Source: Firm-04 sp946413695 (GTDB lineage: Bacteria; Bacillota; Clostridia; Oscillospirales; Ruminococcaceae). Taken from it: DNA of 30,175 bases. A program made the position numbers and the translations under genes. Position 1 is the stretch's first letter; each line of letters begins with the position of its first letter. Under the pieces are notes generated by a model. It ran no database searches, had not been told where the DNA came from, and saw only the letters and a program-made list of their open reading frames with translations. The DNA is taken from the NCBI GenBank assembly GCA_946413695.1, contig CAMKLV010000040.1, positions 1 through 30,175 on the forward strand. Direction: 5' to 3'. Positions 8,501 through 15,614 of the stretch are shown in pieces.

Positions 8501-11500
8501 ACTTCCATTCTGTTCCGCTGCTTTGAGCAATCAGAGCAGATGAAAGATGAGCGCCTGTATCTCGACACAGCCTTTACACCGCTCCAGTGGCCGGAATATC
8601 CGACCAATATGCATACAATCCCGGCAGGTCAGAAGCATACCATCGAGCTGCGCAACGGCAAGACCGGCATGGTTGACTGGGAAGCAGACGCAAGAGTCTT
8701 TGACATCTACTATCAGTGGTGGGAACTGGACGAGAACGGCGAGCCTTATAAGCTGCTTGCCGGAACCGACAACATCTTCAATGACGGACTGAGTAAATAT
8801 ACGGAATTCGGCACACTGAAAGATTATCAGAGTGGCATGGCTGAAATCATCAAGAATGATAAGAACGCCAGCAGCACCGATGATGACGATGTCTATGAGC
8901 TGAAGGATAAAGCAAAGCATAAGCCCGGTTCATGGAATCTCGAATACGTCAAGAAGAGCGACGGAAAGCGGTTCCAGTATGCAAATACCGTCGATCCGGA
9001 CGATCCGCGTGCGGATACCTATGTCAATCCGGATTATCCGAATGTCACCGGTCTGCCGTATATCTCTCCGGAGGGAGAATACAATTGGACAGCGGAACAG
9101 CTCCATATGTATACCTCCGAGACAACCGGAACAGATATCCTGAAATCAGACAAGAGCCGGAATCTGAGCCTCTATTACAACGATGTGACTGCAAACCAGA
9201 CCGATTCCTGCTATATCCCGAAGGAACTGATCGGCAAACGGATCCGTGTCTGTGCGATTGCACTGAACTCGCGCTGGCCGCTCGCCTTCGACAAAAAGCA
9301 GACCTTCTGGTCGCACACGATGGAGGTTTGTGATCCGAACAGCCCTGAGGGCTATGTCAACGTTCAGACTGACGAGAAAGAGGACTTCGGCGAAGATATC
9401 CCGGCAACGCTTTCTGTCCAGAAGCTGAGAGACTTCTATAACGGCAGCAAGATTGCCTCTGTCACCTACTATGCTTACGGCAAATACAAGCAATTTGCAT
9501 ATGATCCTAAATACATCCTTTCCAATCTGGGCGAAGTGCCGCCTGTCAGATATCCGAAGGATTTTTCTGATAAGGTACCGGATTTCATCGCGGATGAGAA
9601 CCGCAATGCAAAATTAAATGATTTCCTGCAGGATTACGATGATGTCTGTGTTGTGCTCGGACTGACAAACACCGAGCGGTTGAAGCAGATTCAGAGTACG
9701 GTTTATTCGCTGGATATGGTCACCGATTTTGTCATGCTGTATCCGGCGCCCGAAATCTACGGCACCTTTGCAATCAAGCCGACCGGCACGCCGGATCCGA
9801 GCAAAAAGCCGTATGAGCAGTCGGCTGTATTCTCCGTCACAAATCTGGGCGGACTGCAAGCAGGCGAAACCGTCAGCTCTGTTTACTACTATGCATACGG
9901 AAAAGAAAAATCCTTTGACGGGCTGAGCGTTTATAATTGGAAGGATCTGCCGGAGGCAAGATATCCGATCGGTTTTACCGAGACGGAGACTTCACCGCGT
10001 TTTGCACGGTTACAGCGTGATGTGTATGTCAGAGTGCAGACCAGCAAAAACAATGCGCCGTACAGATCGTTCACCCTCACGGAACAAAAGCCCGATCTGA
10101 AAGGCGCCGTCGGCTTCACCTATGACAAAGACCTCAGCTATGCGACATACGATCATCCGGTGACGCTCTCGCTTGATGATTTCCAAGGTCTCGCGTACAA
10201 TGAGGAGATCGTTGAGGTGGAGTACAGGGTTGACAGCGCGACCAAGGTATTCAGCACCGAAGATGATCCGGACGTTTTCAAGGACGGCATTCCTTCCGCT
10301 GTATTCCCGACTGACTTTTACGGAGAAAACTCAGCAAACAAAATCCGCAATAAGAATTATATCCCCTATGTAACAGTCAAAGTGGCGAGAAAACCGGTTA
10401 AGTCGGATCAATCAAAGACGGAACAGGGAACGGGCGCAACTGTTATGACACCGACTGACATAGATCTGTCAACGCTTGAGCAATTACAGGAGTTAATCGG
10501 AAAAACGCCGGTAGAAGGTACAGTCAAAAGGACAGAAATACTGGAAGAAACAGATATCATTGGCACCTCAGTTTATAATCCGTCTGATTCGCAGTTCTTA
10601 CTCCAGACCGATAAAACAGAAACCCGCGAAAAGACATTCTCCACGGAGAATTATGAATCCTTCCGCTGTGAAGTCAAAGCGACGGATATTCAGAACTTCG
10701 GAAAAGAAAATGAGGAGATCAAGGTCTCGGACGTTCTGGACGGTAAGTATGAGAAAGGTATCGGTGCATTCAATGCTTACCCGACGAATGCCACAATCGG
10801 CTTCGACTTCAGCGATTATACCAACACAAATGAAAAGGTTGCAGTTCTGGAGCAGCATCCGACGATCAGCTGGCTGTCAGTCATCAAACCGACCGGCGAG
10901 CGCGGTGAGGCGACCTTTACCATGAAAACGCCGGACGGCGGCAGCGTTTTCAAGACAATCCGCGTCATCGAGAATTATGACAGCTTTACGATCAAAGGCA
11001 TTTCCGCACCGGTAATCGGCAAGCCGCTCGATTTTGATATCGAGATTCCGGAGGACGCACCGTACCATATCAAAGAGGTCAGCTGGTCTACCAATTCCGA
11101 TACACCGATTACAAAGGATTCTGTGGCAGAATACTACCATCCGTATACGATCCGGATCACACTGGAATCCGATCCATGCTGCCAAAGCAGCCATTGGGAT
11201 GCTTCATTCACCATGGAAGCTGCGCAGCACGACGGTTCTGTCGAGACAATCAGCGAACCGATGCGGGATCCGATCACTGCACAGAACTCGTCTTATGCAA
11301 GGCAGGAATATGATTGGGACGCACACGAAGATTTGCAGGAGTTTGTATTCACCTACACTTATCCGGCACAGTCCGATCATGCGGCATCCGTCATTGACGA
11401 GGTGCATCTGGACTTCCCGACCGAGGTACCGGAGGGTACGTATTTCAGCGATTATCTGAAGCAGGTGCATCTCTATACGAACGGTCATGACGATACACTG

Positions 11501-14500
11501 AGCAGCACCATCCTGCCGACCTACAGCGCAGATGCCTATGACATCGGAGATGCATCCGGCTATGATGTTAGCCTGCTTGATCTCCGTGTTCAGAGCTTTA
11601 TCAAGGGCATGCAGGACGGTCTCAGCGCAACAATCGAAATTCCGGAGGAGATGCAGAATACCGGTGACCAATTTGCCGAGAATGTCAAAATCTATATCAA
11701 CGGCGAAGAGGGCGAGGTTTTCCTCAGAACAGACGGTAAAATCACATTTTACGCACCGGAGACAATCACGGTCACGGACGGCAAAGCTGTCCCGAACATG
11801 CCGCAGTATTCCATGCAGGCATTCAATCCGGTCGTCGGTGAAACCATCACGCTGAGCGATCTGCTGATTTGCAGTGATGACAGAGTTTCTGTGAAGCTGA
11901 CAAGCGTTGAATGCGACAGCGATCCGGAAAAATACTTCACCTATGATCTGAAAGAAGGCACATTTACGCCGATCGCAGAAAAGCCGAATAATGCGAACAG
12001 CATTGTTCTGCGCTACACAGTCAGCTTTGATGCAGACGGCGACGGCAAGCCGGAGTATGAAAAGAATGATTCCTACTCCTTCTACCAGATCTATGCGAGC
12101 AAAAAGGACGCTCCGGAAATCCAGTCTCAGGAAAAGGATGTCAAGGTCACCGCGCTGACACCGGACGGCAAAACAGCCTACAGCGAAAGCTATCATTTTG
12201 ATACACCTGCAGAGGGCATTCCGGAAATTGACAACGCATTTATCTCCGGTGTCTATGATTCCTCCGAGAAGCTCGTATCCGGCAAAAATTCATTCCGGTA
12301 CGGTGCCGACGGTCTTGCAAAGATTTTCAAGGACGGCGAAAGCTATACCGTCAGGACTGTTTCGGTATACAACATCGAGATTCATGCCGGCACAGATGAT
12401 GTCTATGCAACTGTATTTGACGCAGACGGAAACAAGGTTCCCGGCATCTGCATTTCGGTTGACAACGAGCATTATCTCTGCGGCGAGCACCTGACCGGTC
12501 TGCAGCCTGACACGGACTACACCCTCTATTACAAGCAGGGCATATACGGCACCTTCTACAAGGCGGCGTTCCGCACCGGTTCACAGGGCTACGGCGTGAC
12601 AGTCGGCAAGACGCAGGTCACCGCGGAAAACACCGGCGATCTCGAAAAAGACGGCTGGCATTATGATCCTGACACCAAAACACTGACACTCAAAAACCTG
12701 ACACTGAAGAGTGACGGAACAGTCGCAGCAGAGTGGCAGCTTGTCGGCAGTACGATTCCGACCTATGCAGCGATCGTATCGAATGACGAGCTGACCGTCG
12801 AGCTCATCGGCGACAACACCCTTGCCTACACCGGTAAAGAACTTGGCAGTTCCATCATCTATGCGGCGAAGAATCTGACCGTGACCGGCACGGGCAATCT
12901 GACATTTACAAATCCGGCTAACAGCGATGCATACGGTCTTTACAGCGAGTCGGGCGACATCATTCTCAGCGGCTCCGGCACGCTGAACTTCGACGGTATC
13001 GGCACCGGCGTTTATTCCAACAAGGGTATGCTGTATTACCGGAACGGAACGGTCGATTTCAAGCCGATCATCAAACACAGCGAATATGTCGGAGATTATC
13101 AGGCAGGCAATCTGATCTCCAGAGAAGATATGCTCGATTGCTCGGGCGCGGTGCATGCAGTGACCATCAGCGTTGCCTCGCTCGATGAGAAATATCAGGA
13201 GGTCGCTGAAGCTGACATTCCGGGCATCATCAAGACGAATAACGAGACCTCGAATGAAGAAAACGCAAAGCAATATATGCGCATTGTCCCGCAGCACAGC
13301 GATACGGAGAAAAATACCGATCCGGCATATCTGGAATCCGGTTCCTGCGGGGAAGGCTGCGTCTATCACTATTCCTGCAAATGCGGTCACATCGGAACGG
13401 CAACCTTCACTGATGCGCCGGAAGCCTGCGTATTCCATCACCACGAGGCGAAAGCCGCGAGCTGTACCGAATCCGGCAATATCGAATACTGGGAATGCGA
13501 AATCTGCGGCAGGCTGGCAGCAGATGAAAAGGGCGAAACCGAACTCACCGCAGATGCGCTGACGGTTGCGCCGCTCGGACATGATGTTGTGCATCATGCG
13601 GCGAAAGCGGCAGGCTGCACCGAAGCAGGTTCCGCGGAACACTGGACATGCAGCCGCTGCGGCGAACACTTTGCAGACAAGAAATGTGCAGTCCGGCTCT
13701 TTGACGCGAATCTGATAATTCCGGCGATTGGTCACAAGTGGACACAGCAATTCGCAAAGGCTGCAACCTGTGAAACAGACGGTGCCATTGCGCACTGGGT
13801 GTGCGCGCACTGCGGTCTGTGCAGCGCAGATGAGACCGGCACCAAGCTCCTGAAAAAGGAGGAAGTCATCGAACCGGCATTCGGTCACAGCTGGAGCAAA
13901 TGGGTAGTATCCAAGACGGCGACTGAAACCGCTGAGGGCGAGGAGTTCCGAATTTGCAGCATCTGCGAGAAAAAGGAAACCAGAGTGATCCCGAAGAAGG
14001 CGGCGGTAACCACAACCGCAGTCACCACCACAACCACGCAGGCGACAACCGCCACTACCGCTAAGGCGACCACCACTACCGCCAAGGTAACCACCACCAC
14101 CGCCAAGGCGACTACCACAACCGCTAAGGCGACCACTACCACCGCCAAGGCGACTACCACAACTGCTAAGGCAACAACCACTACCGCCAAGGCAACAACT
14201 ACCACCGCCAAAGCGACCACCACTACCGCTAAGGCGACTACCACTACCGCCAAGGCAACAACCACTACCGCCAAGGCAACAACCACTACTGCTAAGGCGA
14301 CTACCACTACCGCCAAAGCAACCACCACAACCGCCAAGGCAACCACCACCACCGCCAAGGCGACTACCACTACCGCTAAGGCGACCACCACAACCGCTAA
14401 GGCGACTACCACTACCGCTAAGGCGACTACCACTACCGCCAAAGCAACCACCACTACCGCCAAGGCAACCACCACAACCGCCAAGGCAACCACCACCACC

Positions 14501-15100
14501 GCCAAGGCGACTACCACAACCGCCAAGGCGACTACCACAACCGCCAAGGCAACCACCACCACCGCCAAGGCGACTACAACCACGGCAGAGCCGACTACAA
14601 CATCCATGACGGTCACCACGACAACAACAGAACCGATAACCGCCACAACAACCGTCATGACAACTACAGAACCGATAATTGTCACCACAACGATCACAAG
14701 CGGCAGCGAGACAACCACATCCGGGACAACCACCACCGGCGAAACCACACCGACCGAACCGGCGTACACACGCGGAGATATCAATGATGACGGTGAAATC
14801 AATGTCGCGGATGCACAGCTTGCGCTGAATGCGTACGTCAAGGCAATGGCGGGTAAGGAAAGCGATCTGACTGAACAGCAGACACTTGCAGCGGATGTCA
14901 ACGAGGATCAGGAAATCTCGGTGAATGACGCGCAGACGATCCTGCTTTACTACGTCAAGAACACGCTTTCCGGTACCCCGACCGCATGGGAGGATCTGCT
15001 CGGCAATCAGCGGCAGCCGCAGCCTTATCCGGATTTGTCAATCCCGCATGAGGATTTCCGGATTGAGGCAGACAGGTATCTCACAGAAACTGAGACATGA
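5570..15100 (+). CDS. giant secreted dockerin protein (3176 aa): beta-helix regions, repeats, Thr-rich linker
   Basis: A very large exported protein. ATG at 5570 is chosen because AAGGTGAGG lies nine bases upstream and a signal peptide follows (MKQTRKRIFSLLMSGIMTAS, cleavage near AAA-DDP). Residues about 140-590 show beta-helix wording (VLDLNGHQFLL, GATLTIIDSS, NLIIYGGTYEAG, VRGGTFHCHYN), as in pectin-lyase-fold proteins. Residues about 1275-1610 hold three related segments (SVTYYAYGK / SVYYYAYGK / VEVEYRVDS). A second beta-helix-like block is at about 2340-2505 (LTVTGTGNLTF, IILSGSGTLNF). Four Cys-pair repeats (CxxC with conserved GH) span about 2590-2807. Next come 25 AKATTTT units (about 2831-3005) and a dockerin (about 3069-3139, GDINDDGEINVADAQ and ADVNEDQEISVNDAQ) with a 30-residue tail. 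No glycosidase active site recognised; adhesion or polysaccharide binding is the likely role. A strong terminator follows. Confidence 0.88.
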   Translation: MKQTRKRIFSLLMSGIMTASLLPAYLAELPIPAAADDPVEDNDPTIDFDYATGKNILNADDALKDLAQQKKDSMDSGETEDMKQRFPWQHATYVTAEGDSGHSLRTLLESRDTDVQYVSLVKDYKGYWDHWDKQKWEPIKITTDKVLDLNGHQFLLQYDANINHKEGGHEQEYSWEGAHYLSAFEISEGATLTIIDSSEWRGDGKGTGKIGFYAGWCDHYTYDYKWYGHRDLFHVLDGNLIIYGGTYEAGETKMQRKVVSNFSMKKLTTAIGTAVGLGVNIAKYATGISTAEAAYQDVLDEVADLNAGTADPKPPKTSETQKNQPDGKASTRNLSVSEKSAEKDKKIAEGDKQGTPEGENKADEEGKAKYDKNTKVAKAKNEIVNQAVNKDGIMGIVNEGFSLVDQVIDMFGTTEYPPISNTIMGTAVRVGTAGTFACYGGSYIGNGSTPDTRNAVVEVMISPSAGAWTYDARKREGGRAYIYDGDFTANAGANVFNICRGIKDKELKTTQYRLNANNSSEVAITYDEHFGVEELFYENQDQLEKGRIENGTVYDQYNQEIIPEPLTTANIQVRGGTFHCHYNVINMAKLEKGARTTAGTSVDAHYRKFPGTSGSVNLGVDSFGEDLIRDGRIQIVDNAEGCLVLMDDQEPGKENGLYHYRLFCGDNELRTKSYLKVYPNEAVTNSSNSMQLAYYLGTGTQTKDIFTDDEDNIRSPYRQMEKYFDFQIDDPNHRQAYSVKPYFRNSKTEQMDVYGEHVASSEVWYYPAPLDKYGNEIKDVSYGFSELRFLVHPNNIGKFQKWAGSELLGTMHHYEPDTGVYWLYDKDFIDDEAWQDVIDGEDLYLDGTFNIKKATYEKVRTNMKYFTYKVYQVDPLTRENLNANGTYGGDDPLLTVCYGCAPEETALKCKLPLDEVEQRIKNTHPEWQGYRAGEMYRIVLEVQEQIGIGEKAASADSLCLDKSFNDFGKKLRPASTTTSILFRCFEQSEQMKDERLYLDTAFTPLQWPEYPTNMHTIPAGQKHTIELRNGKTGMVDWEADARVFDIYYQWWELDENGEPYKLLAGTDNIFNDGLSKYTEFGTLKDYQSGMAEIIKNDKNASSTDDDDVYELKDKAKHKPGSWNLEYVKKSDGKRFQYANTVDPDDPRADTYVNPDYPNVTGLPYISPEGEYNWTAEQLHMYTSETTGTDILKSDKSRNLSLYYNDVTANQTDSCYIPKELIGKRIRVCAIALNSRWPLAFDKKQTFWSHTMEVCDPNSPEGYVNVQTDEKEDFGEDIPATLSVQKLRDFYNGSKIASVTYYAYGKYKQFAYDPKYILSNLGEVPPVRYPKDFSDKVPDFIADENRNAKLNDFLQDYDDVCVVLGLTNTERLKQIQSTVYSLDMVTDFVMLYPAPEIYGTFAIKPTGTPDPSKKPYEQSAVFSVTNLGGLQAGETVSSVYYYAYGKEKSFDGLSVYNWKDLPEARYPIGFTETETSPRFARLQRDVYVRVQTSKNNAPYRSFTLTEQKPDLKGAVGFTYDKDLSYATYDHPVTLSLDDFQGLAYNEEIVEVEYRVDSATKVFSTEDDPDVFKDGIPSAVFPTDFYGENSANKIRNKNYIPYVTVKVARKPVKSDQSKTEQGTGATVMTPTDIDLSTLEQLQELIGKTPVEGTVKRTEILEETDIIGTSVYNPSDSQFLLQTDKTETREKTFSTENYESFRCEVKATDIQNFGKENEEIKVSDVLDGKYEKGIGAFNAYPTNATIGFDFSDYTNTNEKVAVLEQHPTISWLSVIKPTGERGEATFTMKTPDGGSVFKTIRVIENYDSFTIKGISAPVIGKPLDFDIEIPEDAPYHIKEVSWSTNSDTPITKDSVAEYYHPYTIRITLESDPCCQSSHWDASFTMEAAQHDGSVETISEPMRDPITAQNSSYARQEYDWDAHEDLQEFVFTYTYPAQSDHAASVIDEVHLDFPTEVPEGTYFSDYLKQVHLYTNGHDDTLSSTILPTYSADAYDIGDASGYDVSLLDLRVQSFIKGMQDGLSATIEIPEEMQNTGDQFAENVKIYINGEEGEVFLRTDGKITFYAPETITVTDGKAVPNMPQYSMQAFNPVVGETITLSDLLICSDDRVSVKLTSVECDSDPEKYFTYDLKEGTFTPIAEKPNNANSIVLRYTVSFDADGDGKPEYEKNDSYSFYQIYASKKDAPEIQSQEKDVKVTALTPDGKTAYSESYHFDTPAEGIPEIDNAFISGVYDSSEKLVSGKNSFRYGADGLAKIFKDGESYTVRTVSVYNIEIHAGTDDVYATVFDADGNKVPGICISVDNEHYLCGEHLTGLQPDTDYTLYYKQGIYGTFYKAAFRTGSQGYGVTVGKTQVTAENTGDLEKDGWHYDPDTKTLTLKNLTLKSDGTVAAEWQLVGSTIPTYAAIVSNDELTVELIGDNTLAYTGKELGSSIIYAAKNLTVTGTGNLTFTNPANSDAYGLYSESGDIILSGSGTLNFDGIGTGVYSNKGMLYYRNGTVDFKPIIKHSEYVGDYQAGNLISREDMLDCSGAVHAVTISVASLDEKYQEVAEADIPGIIKTNNETSNEENAKQYMRIVPQHSDTEKNTDPAYLESGSCGEGCVYHYSCKCGHIGTATFTDAPEACVFHHHEAKAASCTESGNIEYWECEICGRLAADEKGETELTADALTVAPLGHDVVHHAAKAAGCTEAGSAEHWTCSRCGEHFADKKCAVRLFDANLIIPAIGHKWTQQFAKAATCETDGAIAHWVCAHCGLCSADETGTKLLKKEEVIEPAFGHSWSKWVVSKTATETAEGEEFRICSICEKKETRVIPKKAAVTTTAVTTTTTQATTATTAKATTTTAKVTTTTAKATTTTAKATTTTAKATTTTAKATTTTAKATTTTAKATTTTAKATTTTAKATTTTAKATTTTAKATTTTAKATTTTAKATTTTAKATTTTAKATTTTAKATTTTAKATTTTAKATTTTAKATTTTAKATTTTAKATTTTAKATTTTAKATTTTAKATTTTAEPTTTSMTVTTTTTEPITATTTVMTTTEPIIVTTTITSGSETTTSGTTTTGETTPTEPAYTRGDINDDGEINVADAQLALNAYVKAMAGKESDLTEQQTLAADVNEDQEISVNDAQTILLYYVKNTLSGTPTAWEDLLGNQRQPQPYPDLSIPHEDFRIEADRYLTETET
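14060..14584 (+). repeat. 25 tandem 21-bp units encoding AKATTTT
   Basis: The stretch from 14060 to 14584 is exactly 525 bp, equal to 25 units of 21 bp. Each unit encodes Ala-Lys-Ala-Thr-Thr-Thr-Thr, with one unit having Val in place of the second Ala. Codons vary at third positions (AAGGCG, AAGGCA, AAAGCA; ACC, ACT, ACA), so the peptide is more constant than the DNA. It forms the linker before the dockerin and is prone to copy-number change. Confidence 0.92.
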
Positions 15101-15137
15101 CGAATCGTTTGCGTGAACAGTCAGACATCATATGCAG

Positions 15138-15171
15138 CAAGCATCGCCCGCACAGGGCGATGCTTGTTTTT
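15138..15171 (+). terminator. strong rho-independent terminator after the giant gene
   Basis: A perfect 12-bp stem (CAAGCATCGCCC, 15138-15149, with its complement 15155-15166), loop GCACA, followed by five T. It begins 37 bases after the stop of the giant gene and separates it from the LRR gene. Confidence 0.93.
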
Positions 15172-15227
15172 CAACCGGAATACAGAGCGGGCAGTGTTTT
15201 TTGTGCAGATAACAAAATGCTCCCATC

Positions 15228-15360
15228 TTGCTATTTGCGAGATAATGTGCTATAAGCGGGCAGCGCCCGCCTGCATTGATTTAAAGCACTCCGGCAAGAA
15301 AACCGTTTTACAGAAGATTCCTTCTCTCCGGTTGCTATTTGCGGGAGAATGTGCTATAAT
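15228..15360 (+). promoter_or_regulatory. duplicated promoter region upstream of the LRR dockerin gene
   Basis: Two copies of a 28-bp sequence with 26 matching bases lie 104 bp apart (15228-15255 and 15332-15359). Each is a promoter: TTGCTA, 17 bp, then TATAAG (first) or TATAAT (second), both with TGTGC before the -10. The first is followed immediately by a GCGGGC-AGC-GCCCGC inverted repeat (15256-15270), near its expected transcription start. The rest of the 514-base gap contains no convincing gene; from the second promoter to the ATG at 15615 is a leader of about 245 bases. Confidence 0.75.
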
Positions 15361-15614
15361 AGATGCAGCAGAATCCAATTTGTTTTGCAATATGTTCAAC
15401 GATGCGAAATATCTGAATGTGCATATTTGAAAAAACAGATTGGATATGTAACTTTTTTACTGCTTTGAGGTCTTTATATATAGACAGGTTCATGATTGTC
15501 CGTTTATGTATGCAGCCCCGAAACAGTCAAGCATCTGCATGAGGTCCCTGTCCATGCCATCCGGCATCCGCATGTTCATGATATGCCAAAAAGGCAGCAG
15601 AAAGGAATGATTCT

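Noticed and set aside
12581..13888. 435-codon minus-strand frame
   Set aside because: It is antisense to the coding frame of the giant protein, which continues with coherent domains; low-complexity Cys/Arg/Phe composition is typical of a shadow frame.
13885..14901. Long minus-strand reading frame encoding VVVALAV repeats
   Set aside because: It is the mirror of the Thr-rich 21-bp repeats of the giant gene; the repeat keeps the opposite strand open. It has no RBS or family match.
5570..15100. Giant protein as a scaffoldin with cohesins
   Set aside because: The internal repeats (about 125 residues) do not show the cohesin pattern, and the C-terminal module is a dockerin of the same subtype as the other client proteins.
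15113..15430. 105-codon plus-strand frame after the giant gene
   Set aside because: It reads through the strong terminator and both duplicated promoters and has no RBS.
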